Assembly (NCBI GenBank): GCA_004794785.1
Contig: SJOL01006496.1
Coordinates: forward strand, 826,365-890,364
Reading direction: 5' to 3'
Source: Opisthorchis felineus
Lineage: Eukaryota; Platyhelminthes; Trematoda; Opisthorchiida; Opisthorchiidae
Length of the DNA stretch: 64,000 bases
Positions 55,601-64,000 of this stretch are shown piece after piece. Position numbers and translations under genes: made by a program. The stretch's first letter is position 1; every line of letters starts with the position of its first letter. A model generated the notes under the pieces. That model saw only the letters and a program-made list of their open reading frames with translations, ran no database searches and had not been told where the DNA came from.

Positions 55601-58600
55601 CTTTGCACAAAATCCTTGTAGGCCGAATATGGGTAGAAATCACGGATGTCTTAAGGATATGGGGTTCACTAAGGATCTGCCCGTCAACAGAAAACGACGC
55701 ACGGCTAGCGCTGAGTAGGTTGCGATGAGGAGGGAACCTTAGAAATGGTGGAAAATCTCGTAGAGACCTACTAATAGCCATTAGCCATCCTAAGTATCAT
55801 GGCAAGGAACGGGTCGGTAACAGATTTAATAACGGAGTAGTTAAGCTATCCATCACTCCATTTAATTTTCAGTATAATATCGCACTTCCACCGCGGGGCT
55901 GCCCAGGATGGTCGGTCGATGCATTAGTCTGAAGGTTCCTGGCCCAAAAGTAAGTCGAATTGCTCGTGGACCCCTCGCACTTCATGTAGCATGAGAGTCC
56001 GGTCTACAAATGTTCTTGAATTGAAGATGCAACGGAGTCTTGTAAGCTTTCGCACAAATTGTTTCATTTTGCGCATTTACGTAATAACATAGCTAAAGCA
56101 GTGAAACAGCAAGAATAGTTATCCTGATTAGAGTGCCGGACACGTTGTTTCACCCTTCGTTTTGACAGAATCACGTAGAAAACCAGAAGAATGCAACCCC
56201 GATGAAGAGCGAGCTGAATACAGTAAAATCCTTTTTGAAGTTTTAAACTCACATTAGTTTTCGCCACACAACGTCAGTCAGGCATGATAAGAACCTAATA
56301 AGTCACCAGAAAACTAGACATCTTATACCACTGCAATCTCAACTTGTATGTGTGCAGCGTGTTCAGTTCGGTTTGATGTACAACTCTGCCATTCCGGGGG
56401 AAATTGTTGGTTCAAATAACTATTTCACTTATCAGGATATTGGCTCTAACATACCGACTGTCTATAACTGTTGTCCCGAATAATTCCCTCCGCCAGAAAA
56501 GCAAGGCTCATCCTCCTTCCTTCCAGAGCATCCTGAAGTAATGTAACGTTTGTGTAAGCGGCAAATGACCTCACCGTGGTACACTTCTTTTATGGCAGTT
56601 AAGATTTAGATCCACCGAGTATATATGAAATATGGGGAGTTGTACCCAAAAGGCATTCACTGCAGACTTCTGCAGCTTAATCTGCTTAAGAAGTGTGTTG
56701 TAAAACTTCACAGTGCAAATTATTGATGTTCGGAGTTTGACCCACATAAAATTAGTGACAATTTTGGACGAGGCCCTTTACCAAACGTCTGCATGCTTGC
56801 AGGTTTTCAAGTGATAGCTTCTTTAGCGGGCCCAAGGTAGCCTTTCAGGGAACGTGGTTTTTAGCCCGGGTGACTAAATACACCCAAGACTCTAGGCTCT
56901 GGTGCTTGGTTTGTGCATGAGTTTTTTGTAGATGAATAGACCAGATATTGTGTTATAAATGGCGGGTCTGGAATATTTTGATGTTTTTGATGTTCTCAAA
57001 CGCTACGATCCACATGGGAACTAAATGTTTGTTGTTTGAATCTAGGTCACTGGCAGTGAATGTTTTTGCCAAACCCGACAAGTTCTCCCGCTGAACCTGG
57101 AGTCATTCAGTATCATTCCTTTTTTCTGTTGCTTCTTCGGTATACAGCGAAAAGCTCCAGATATGCAATGACGACAGCATCAACGAATGTGATGATGACT
57201 TTAACTAGCCCAATCTTGACATCCATCGGAGTTCATCAGTTTACTACAAACTGCCCCACTGAATTTTCACTCCCCAAGCCATATCAAATTAACGTATTCC
57301 ACAGGAGGCGTGTTTTCGCAAAACGAAAAACTGCCTCAAGACCTTTACTTGATTTTTACATGCATATGATCCGGTAGGCACAGGGGTTAGGTGCGGGTTC
57401 GATTAGCTCAAATCCTGGCTCCTCGAACCTCTCCCTGACATTTTCTATACATATTTATTCACTCTTATCTTTCTTCGTGCGTTACCCTGTCTCCGATTTT
57501 CTCTAACCCATAAGAAAATGATTATGCTCCGAGTATACGTACATAAGTGCAACGGGTCTTCCAGGACGTTTGCAGCCGACTTCGTCACAGAGGGGCATTT
57601 GGGCTTACGTCACTCGTTTGTGGAAAATTTTCGAGTTGACATTATCTAGTCAGTGCGTTTCGACTTATTCAGGATATTTTATTCCATCTTTCTGCTATCT
57701 TAAGAAACTATTCGACGCGGAATATAATACTGATTGTTGACTTTTCTGCAAAGCTTGGAAATTAGTTGGCAAAGGTTTCATCTAGGAAATGTCGTCAGTG
57801 CACCGTGTTATGCTTTTCCTGGCTGCTTCATGTTTCGTCTTTCGAACTGTCTGATTCCTGATACTGGAATGTGGCCACCGGATGTAGTGTGGTTATATGG
57901 CCTTCTTCTTTGCAAACATTTTGCTCAGTATTCCTCTGCACAATGTACTGTTCTCTTCAGGCTACTTCACTACTGGTTTGGTATCATTCTTTCACCGGTT
58001 TCTCCCTATATTTTCTCAAAAGATTTGAATATATGCTGAAGTAAATTATTCTATAACACAACGTCAACTTTTTCATACGCGGGCGCCACCCGTTTCAAGC
58101 AGCTAATTCATCTTGGCCTCCAAAATCAAGATTTTTTGCAGAGAATAGCTAAGACTGTTTCATAAAGAAAGTAACCTGGTTGCCTAAATAGAGGTGTTCA
58201 CGAGGAGACATCAACCTACTAAGGGGGCAATGAATGTCTCCGTTTTTCATTTTATTTATTTGGTTCATTTTATTTTATTCCATTCTTATGTACCGTGGAG
58301 AATCTTTACTACCTCTTCTAGTGCTTATTTCTGCCAATGTAGCTCTGCGGAAACAACATACAGGCCAGCCAATAATTTTTGTCACAGATTCTTAAGCAAC
58401 TTTGCAGTCGAGGAGAAATTCTACAAAGTCGATAACCATTTATCTTTCAGCGGTTGACGGGATAAATTATACTTCAGAAAAAAACGCCCGAGTGTGAGCA
58501 ACTTGAGAATTTTATTTAGCCACAAGAACTGCCTTGAGATGCAGCAGTTTCTAAATATAGTGAGTAGTACGACTTAATCGCAAAGTCAGTGTTGCCCCAA

Positions 58601-60730
58601 ACTAGCAGTATTGTTAGTTACACTGGTGTGTAGAATTAGGGAGAGTAAACAGGCGTTGTAATTTGCGAGTCACTTAAACATCTGAAGCCCGGCAACGGTA
58701 GAGGACCCGAAATTTCAGCATTCGTGCCACTCAAACAATTTGCTGATATCTCCACAGAATTTGTAATGGCTCTGTTCAACCCATCTCTCCATGGTAAAAA
58801 AATCGCCGCTAGCCGGAGAATAGCAGGAGTGACACCGGTACCAACCAAGAGTCTACAAAGTTTCAACGAATAACCTGCACAACCACTGTCCCAAAATATT
58901 TCAAAAATTATTCGTGGGTAAGGGACACAACAGCTTATCTATCGATTGTCGAGCCGCCTTTGTAAATCTGATCAAATAGGTTACCTGCTCACTCAGTAAA
59001 ACCGTTCGCTTTGTATCATGCAACCGCGACTGACACCATCGAGCAAGAAATATGACATCAGCTACCTGCAGAAAATGGAACAAAACAGCCCACACACGTT
59101 TACCCGGAACAGTTCTACCAACTGGAGTCAATTCACGACCGTACCTCACCGCAAATCTTCTTGCTACAGACAGTGAAATCCTCATGCTCCATTTACACCA
59201 GCTACACACTCACTCCTGATTTGCACATCCAATTTACGAACTCTGACTACAATGTGATAGGTTTGAAAGGTTCATCCCAGAAACATTTAAAGTTGATAAG
59301 TTGCCTGAGCAAACCTGTGAAGAGGTGGCAGAAGCAGTATCTATCCCAGAAGGCAACTAAAGCAAATATAAATTATTTTGAATACAGGCACTATATGAAT
59401 GAGCTCTGCAACCTCTGTCGTCGACGTCCTCCTCAAAAGTCTAGGCATTTTAAGGTGCACAGGATTACGCCTCAAGAAAGCTTAGGTTATCTCCCAAAGT
59501 TCTGAAACTGTTTTGCCCATTTCTGAATCCTAACCCTTCACGCTATCTGGCTTGAGACGTTATCTGCAGTGAAGAAACTCACAATTAGGCCACCCACACC
59601 TCCATCTTCCCAAATTGGGTGTGCTGTCCCAAGTGTATTTTGAAAACCACTTAAAACAATTTCAACGTGCCTGAAAGGTCATTGAGCGCGTTTTTAGTTG
59701 AAAGTGGATACAAAAGACCGTTTTTATTGAGCTTCTGATTGGCAAAAGTCTCGTTCTGAACACTGAACGTCCACTTCAGTCCTCTTTGAATGACACCATT
59801 TCCATCCCCAGAACACGGTCCACATTCAAATGGTTGTTTATCCTGCCCGAACTCCGTTTTCACACAAACCGCCGGAAATTTTCTTGATAATAACATGGTG
59901 GCGAATGAAATATGACTAAAGCTTCTTGCCAAATTAACATCCTCAACTAGGGCATATTTGTATTTGTAACTGTGAGGTTTTTTCTTGCATTTTCTCACAC
60001 CAGTAAAATTGTACATAGCGCTTTCGTGACTTGAGTGGAAAAAGATACTTATCATATAACCCTGCACATGAATGATTCTCATCCAAAAAAGGTAAATTTT
60101 GTCCGCTTCAAAAAATGAAGTACTTGGAGATCAGCATATCATTCTCGCCAATCGCGCTGCTAATCGGACTGACTCACACTACCCGTAAGTATTCCCATAT
60201 CAAAATTCATCAACGGAAATTGAAATATATCTTCGTTCAAAATGAATTTATTTACCAGTGATAACGCCTCCAGTTGCACGCTGACTGTTTATTGCCTTTT
60301 AGTTTGTTGTTTTAGTGTGCGTAATACAACATATGATTGAATCTCGCAGAATGACAATACGCCACATAACTGTCGTTTTGGATACTAGTGGGTCTGCAAT
60401 TTCTTGAAAAGCACAATCGCAAACATTCCGTCGTAGGTTTGCGGGCATATGCTCACGTTTGTTGTCTCTCAAAAATGTCACTTGAGTGAGATTAAGAGGG
60501 AGCAGAATTTTACGGTATTTTTTTGGTGCAAGCGTCTTTAGTTAAGTAATTGACGATAAAGGTGATCGTACGACGCAGCTCACCTTCATAGTAGTGTGGT
60601 GTCTTCATTGCTACGGTAGAAGCGCCAGCGTCACCAACTTGGCAGGCCAGTTCATGAATGCTGCTTAGAATATTTATCATTTGGGTAGGCATCTGAGTTG
60701 CATATCGAACAAGGTAAGCCTCAATGCGCG
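40326..60730 (-). CDS. C16orf89-like: C16orf89-like (UPF0764/DUF4735) gene, 7 exons, 5' end missing
   Basis: This is a split gene on the minus strand. Exons in order are 60730-60584, 55160 (or 55154)-55007, 51720-51554, 49039-48956, 48336-48272, 46816-46654 and 40633-40326. Every junction has AG/GT ends and matching phase (1,2,1,1,0,1), leaving one frame of about 361 residues and a TGA stop. Residues align in order with human C16orf89, a secreted protein of unknown biochemical role as far as I know. No catalytic motif is visible. Exon 1 here begins at the RIEAYL block, which in the human protein follows the N-terminal signal peptide and first helix, so an upstream exon is missing. I searched 60.7-64 kb on this strand for it without success. 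Introns are 0.6-8.9 kb and carry old repeats. Family assignment is by recalled similarity; exons C and D are the least certain. Confidence 0.85.
40634..46653 (-). other. C16orf89-like: Last intron of the C16orf89-like gene
   Basis: This 6.0-kb intron has GTAAAC at its 5' end and GGAAAG at its 3' end. It holds the antisense CR1-like LINE fossil. A short direct repeat of GGTAAAAGTGC occurs near 42280-42302. No other gene is seen in it. Confidence 0.75.
43340..45200 (+). pseudogene. CR1-like non-LTR retrotransposon, internally deleted
   Basis: Endonuclease start: KSVSKSRKPVDLFAFNVRTL (about 43529-43600), followed by decayed endonuclease sequence to about 43.85 kb. The frame then jumps to the RT domain: KLVTRLLAPLIIPRLTAAGK (about 43.9 kb), then FRP, then RVCVDHIFTLRHVLWQR (from about 43986). 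Next come LFNFLVDEVMRWTLKGFQNP and EYSSNVILIYEDE (from 44348), where the YADD catalytic box reads Y-S-S-N (44351-44362). After that: ARISNARVTFVN, and the C-terminal LHGWKTRILR, DVRHLQIIDHECL, LGNVLCMPKDRLQRRAFL, GWRKLTGGQQ, VKGITKRLGSFGA and EIAADLFPSSVCCQF (45110-45154). The end of the endonuclease and the RT fingers are missing. The three C-terminal pieces lie in three different frames. It is opposite in orientation to the gene whose intron holds it. Confidence 0.85.
46654..46816 (-). CDS. C16orf89-like: C16orf89-like exon F (LC/RDLFMEQ block)
   Basis: This is a 163-nt exon, phase 0 to phase 1. The acceptor is pyrimidine-rich (TTTTATCCCCATTTGTAG) and the donor is CAAG/GTAAAC. An in-frame TAG lies in the acceptor itself, so the exon cannot start earlier in this frame. 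It encodes NDCGSVMDAHVARLD, then GLLERLCSRVAKEI, then YPSTLRDLFMEQ. The human protein has the same order: a Cys-rich turn, 'LFC..M', then 'TRDIFMEN'. This is strong support together with the next exon, which continues with V-GICGYAGF. Confidence 0.9.
48272..48336 (-). CDS. C16orf89-like: C16orf89-like exon E (LSH block)
   Basis: This is a 65-nt exon, entering in phase 1 after CTTATTATAATTAG and leaving in phase 0. It encodes ASYVATLKLSHTYLDLLQAYC. Joined to exon F it continues NDCGS, giving a gapless match to the human segment: L-S-H at the same places, Ala eight residues after His, and Cys thirteen residues after His. The donor TGT/GTAGAA is weak, but it is the only one that gives this alignment and the phase exon F needs. 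The preceding intron is about 0.6 kb, the shortest in the gene. Confidence 0.75.
48956..49039 (-). CDS. C16orf89-like: C16orf89-like exon D (CxxxxxC block)
   Basis: This is an 84-nt exon, phase 1 at both ends, with donor GCAG/GTAACA. The acceptor (CTCGAG) is weak: a rival CAG lies 18 bases upstream, but using it would close the frame. The peptide MSFRDVCALKSFCES followed by HFAMYWRQASVA matches the human 'C-x-L-S-x-L-C-x-S' segment (two cysteines five residues apart). It sits just before the LSH block in both proteins. Order, strand and phase agree with the neighbouring exons. The short length and poor acceptor keep confidence moderate. Confidence 0.62.
51554..51720 (-). CDS. C16orf89-like: C16orf89-like exon C (tentative, lineage-specific insert)
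   Basis: An open frame sits between exons B and D on the same strand. It enters in phase 2 (AACACAG/G) and leaves in phase 1 (CAGGAG/GTGACA), which is exactly the phase change needed to connect B to D. It encodes about 55 residues, including FGEIARFIPVW, YFYNFDRLLVMEHEGLFEF and YTKVLDNSDLSG. I see no convincing counterpart in the human protein, where the two flanking blocks are nearly adjacent. The acceptor lacks a good pyrimidine tract. The frame stays open for about 97 codons, so some of the support could be chance. A different phase 2-to-1 exon in the same interval remains possible. Confidence 0.45.
51721..55006 (-). other. C16orf89-like: Intron between exons B and C
   Basis: This 3.3-kb intron starts with GTGAGT. 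On the opposite strand, a pyrimidine-rich acceptor (TCTCTCTCTTTCTGATAATTTGGCCAG, split here only for description) near 53827 precedes an open frame, ARETMTSALPYYINGDNQ. It resembles nothing I know and is not called as an exon. Confidence 0.5.
55007..55160 (-). CDS. C16orf89-like: C16orf89-like exon B (Trp/Cys block)
   Basis: This exon enters in phase 1 and leaves in phase 2 at a very strong donor, GACAG/GTGAGT. Two acceptors fit the frame, after 55161 (TATAG) or after 55155 (GGCAG); they differ by two residues (Ala-Gly). The peptide includes KKYFPIRPLK, EPWTYDPNLD and NWTEKECDLCMKQIGGGD. The last part matches the human segment with a Ser/Thr-Glu run, an acidic residue, Cys, a hydrophobic residue, Gln and a Gly-x-Gly turn. 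NWT is a possible N-glycosylation site, consistent with a secreted protein. This is one of the best-supported exons, because both the splice signals and the homology are clear. Confidence 0.88.
55161..60583 (-). other. C16orf89-like: Intron between exons A and B
   Basis: This 5.4-kb intron starts with GTGAGC. It contains a tRNA-like patch near 57.37-57.42 kb and a broken coding-like stretch on the plus strand near 59.26-59.62 kb. The 143-codon minus-strand frame 60082-59651 lies in it and has no recognisable domain or fitting splice signals. Confidence 0.6.
57370..57480 (+). repeat. Possible degenerate tRNA-like repeat
   Basis: GGCACAGGGGTTAGGTGCGG is followed by GTTCGATTA and AGCTCAAATCCTGGCTCC, which resembles a worn A-box/B-box pair of a tRNA-derived SINE. 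The B box deviates at its last base, and no body of a known family follows. Confidence 0.25.
60584..60730 (-). CDS. C16orf89-like: C16orf89-like exon A (first visible exon)
   Basis: This is a 147-nt exon, phase 1 at both ends. The acceptor is textbook: a long T tract ending in TTTTACAG. The donor is GAAG/GTGAGC. It encodes RIEAYLVRYATQ, then a helical stretch, then VAMKTPHYYE. In human C16orf89 the matching order is an R-[IM]-E-x-x-L block just after the 'LDGVxG' motif, a coiled or helical linker, then 'DPxYxK'. The first codon is completed by one base of an upstream exon that I could not locate. No start codon belongs here; the in-frame ATG at 60791 lies in the intron. Confidence 0.85.
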
Positions 60731-63700
60731 CTGTAAAATAAAAAAAAATAGAATCACTTAAAATGGACAACTTTCCTAGGGGTGATGACATGTTTCATGT
60801 GGTTTAACTGAAACTTATCCGTACTTCTCACATTTATATCTCCTTAAGACCTAACCCATGACATATATTGGGTTTGGGTGGAATGAAAAATGAAGCACGT
60901 CCAGGAAACGTTCGATCGCGCATTTATCGTCGCACCCCTTTTGGTTAAAACGGAAATGTTAGCGACGCTATGGTTGCCGAAAACCGCAGCCAAAATGTAA
61001 TGTATTAATTTGTTGCGGGTTTAAATTTGCAATCTGGTTTTAATCCTGAAACAAAAACCTTAATGATGATTTATCGAAAATTTTGAAGTTTGCAATGATT
61101 TTTAATAATGTGCTTGAAAGGTTTACAGATTGCGGTAACCTGATCAAAGTTTTTTGGGGAGTAGCGTTCGTTTTACCGCATTCATGACATCCTTTACTGG
61201 ACTGCGCAACCTCTATCACTGGAGAATCCTGGGACATTCGCATCCTATATTGGGTTTATTCTAGAATTTAAAAATGGTTAATCAAGCAGAGCTACCCATC
61301 ACAGATTTTTTCTGATTTAGTTTCATCGGTAAGTGATAGCTGGGTAGTTCAGCAGTTCACCATTTCGCACATTACCCTGCCATCACCAAACGCAATTCAG
61401 TGCAGGGCGATTACAAACATAAGCGATTTCCTGCCTAAGTCTGCGCGATAATCTTAAATAAGGTTAAACTACTTGGAAATGAGAGCGGTTGGCGTTCTCA
61501 GTGATATGTTAAACTGTTAGACATGTTAGCCAAGTAACACGTAACATATGTTGGCATATTATTCTAACACGTTTTATCTAGCAGAAGGGCGTTGCGTGAA
61601 TATTCTGGAGTGACTACCTCTTGCTCCTAAAAACAGTTCTCGTAACCCCAGTGTTAAATGGACTCTCAGTGAGAATCGTGAACAGTTTGGCTTTTCTACC
61701 TAAAGACTCCCACGTAATCAGGCCTCCGAAGATGATCTTTATATGCTCTGAAAAAAAGCTACCAGGTTTTTGATGCTTTGAGCTACTTTCTTCCTCAACC
61801 GACCAGGTAATCTAATCCTTCCCCTGTCAAATAATAAACACGGGAAGTAATAGAAAAATATCGGAGGTTAAGTTTCTTGATGTTTAGTCTGAAAATAGTT
61901 ACAATCAGTTAGACCATAAAGGCACCCTGAACTCAGGAAGCATTCCTAGGAGATAGTATTCCAACTAAGCGTTACCATAAAGTGACCTCAGATTGCACCA
62001 GGCTAGGCTAGCGTCTTTCTGAGTATTTTTTGCCTCAGAGTCTACTGAGTTGTGCTGAGTATCCAGCGACGCTGCACTGGCCTGAAAGGCAGGAGGTATA
62101 TGCGAAAGTTAAAAGTGTTCCGTTCACACATGAACAGGTTTCAAACCGGTAATTTATGAGGTTACCACCCCCTGATATTCAAGGATGGTCTTGAAACGTT
62201 GAGTGACCGAACTAAATCAAAATTTGATGACTGTGCAGCTTTTTATACCATTCGAAAGATAGCCGCTAGATACGACTAAAGTGATACGGAGGGGAATGTA
62301 ATAAAGATGAAATGAAATAACATAAGCGCACACTATACAGGTGTATCTACACATTGGCTACATTTGCGCGATTCAATATGAAAAAAGGTTGGTAGATAAT
62401 GGGTGCCCTTCTGTGTATGAGTCTTGATCAGTCAGTGACAAACACCAACTTTCAGGCTGACACGCATCATGAGACTAGAAATCTTATCAGCAGAATCATG
62501 GTATCTTAATGATGTCTCTAGCCAGATAACTGACGACTAATGTAGTAAAGCCTCACGATGATTATTCGTTCAAATGTTTCCTTGATAGACTGTTCGAGCG
62601 CCAATGCCCATTAAGTTAAAACAACGCATCTTAAGCTACCCGTATACATACTGTGTGCCGTATTAAGAGGTAATCAATGAATAACAAGGTGAAACTTGGA
62701 AGAACAATTACTCTGGTATCCAGTGATGCCTTTTGGAGATCGTGCTTCTGGATTTTGGGTCGTGTAGGCAAGCACAAAGAACACATATTGTGTAAGCCTC
62801 CAACCTACTGTTCATATCCGCAATAACCGTTTCATCGTAAACCACTTCATTACCGAATAAAATGATTTTTCGTTCTACTCATAGCTTCGGCACCTACTCC
62901 AAGGTGTACTCAAGGTACGATGCAAGTAAGGAAGCTGAGGATAGCCTTTGTTCGAAGCTCATGGCACCATGTATACCGGGACTGGAAAGCGTTATCATGG
63001 AGCGCACTGATCTATGGTATAAGGGCGCCTAATAGCCTTTTTAGGCTGAAACCAAACAGTAGCGTACATATCCAGTTTTCTGTGTCATCAAATGAATTGA
63101 CCGTTAAAATATTTTTTTCGGAAAAGGGATTTCGCTACACCGCTTCTAATTGCCAGAAGCGTGTTGCAGCAGTCAGTCAGCTTTAGCTATGCATCTTGGA
63201 TTTGACTTAGAATAGAAAAGGTCCGCACATTCCGACCGAACGGTTTTTATGCTCCAAGTCCTTCCATCCTTCTTACATATTACGACTATCTGAACAAAGT
63301 TGCAACAAATTTACCATAACCGGAGTATTACTCTGGCGTAGAATGATACCTCGAGTCCTAAATGAAAACTAATAAATAATTGTGAACCCAGACGTAACCA
63401 GTTGGTTCAAAATGCACTCAAAACATTATATCCTGTGAGTCTTGCGAAAGCATCGTTTATTAACCGACCCTTGGTGAAGCTCACCAAATAGACATTGTGT
63501 TTAATAATATGCCATGTCAACTTAGATTTCAGGAATTTAAATCACTCAAGGGATGTTGATGAGTTCTCTTTCTAGGAATTAACTAAGACGGCCGGACTAA
63601 ATGTAAAGTGTGTTCAGTTTAAGAAAAAACCGTATTGCGTAATCGGGATTTTAAACGGTTTTAAGAAGACTTAGTCTGATGTCACCAAACGTATTTTGCA

Positions 63701-64000
63701 GAAATGCCCGACCAGCAGTGAAATTCTTACGCACCTCAAAAATATGCTACTAAATCTAAATTTTTATATTCGGGCTTTGTTTTAGTTATTCCGTTCATAA
63801 GCCAATAAAAGAGCTTTTATGACGCCAAGCTCAATTCGATCTGAATGACTGCATGGGTCCCAAATCTTAATGGCAACATTCCAAAAAGTACTTTCGAGGA
63901 AGACTCCCTTTCAACAGAACTTCCCATCCAGTCACAATACTCATTAGATTTGCAAAAACGAAATAAACGGTTCAAGATAACTGTTGAAAACGACGGTTTC
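60731..64000. other. Upstream flank or first intron; missing N-terminal exon not found
   Basis: I looked on the minus strand for a phase-1 donor preceded by the expected Leu-Asp-x-x-x-Gly motif and found none. The region may be the 5' part of a long first intron. A plus-strand GTAAGT near 61330 has no supported exon. Confidence 0.45.

Noticed and set aside
59651..60082. 143-codon minus-strand frame between exons A and B
   Set aside because: It is on the right strand for the gene, but its sequence matches no C16orf89 block and no splice pair of phase 1 and 1 fits. The length is within chance expectation.
1..64000. Bacterial-type features (operons, CRISPR arrays, rRNA, prophage)
   Set aside because: There are no long ORFs, no ribosome-binding-site spacing, no direct-repeat/spacer arrays and no rRNA sequence. 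The spliced gene and LINE/SINE fossils are eukaryotic.

Overview
This window is non-coding-rich eukaryotic DNA, about 40% G+C by eye, with no bacterial features. It most resembles a large-intron flatworm genome, probably a digenean fluke. Three things point that way: a tRNA-promoter repeat at 32.2 kb of the kind common in fluke assemblies, a decayed hammerhead-bearing repeat at 0.1-0.3 kb resembling the schistosome SmAlpha family, and decayed LINEs (RTE-like and CR1-like) close to fluke copies. The species cannot be fixed from the sequence. Almost all long open frames here are of chance length; the longest, 168 codons, is about what random sequence of this composition would give.

The one real gene I can support lies on the minus strand from about 60.7 kb down to 40.3 kb. 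Seven short exons (60.7, 55.1, 51.6, 49.0, 48.3, 46.7 and 40.5 kb) are collinear and flanked by AG/GT splice dinucleotides. Their phases match at every junction (1-1, 1-2, 2-1, 1-1, 1-0, 0-1, 1-stop). Together they encode about 361 residues of a protein related to human C16orf89 (UPF0764 / DUF4735 family, probably secreted). The N-terminal exon with the signal peptide was not found and may lie beyond 64 kb. Conserved blocks are RIEAYL, the tryptophan/cysteine block of exon 2, LSH-x8-C, RDLFMEQ, CGYAGF and ILSWQ-GCF.

The rest is decayed mobile-element DNA and unrecognised intergenic or intronic sequence. 0-0.3 kb: TA microsatellite and hammerhead-bearing SINE-like repeat. 1.9 kb: possible Gypsy 3' pol fragment. 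4.7-6.4 kb: RTE-like LINE reverse-transcriptase fossil. 9.2-9.4 kb: Gypsy RT fragment (minus). 14.5-15.0 kb: Gypsy integrase fragment (minus). 23.4-23.6 kb: possible Gypsy integrase fragment (plus). 32.2-32.4 kb: tRNA-derived repeat. 43.4-45.2 kb: internally deleted CR1-like LINE, antisense inside the last intron of the gene. All identifications are from memory of protein families; no database search was possible.
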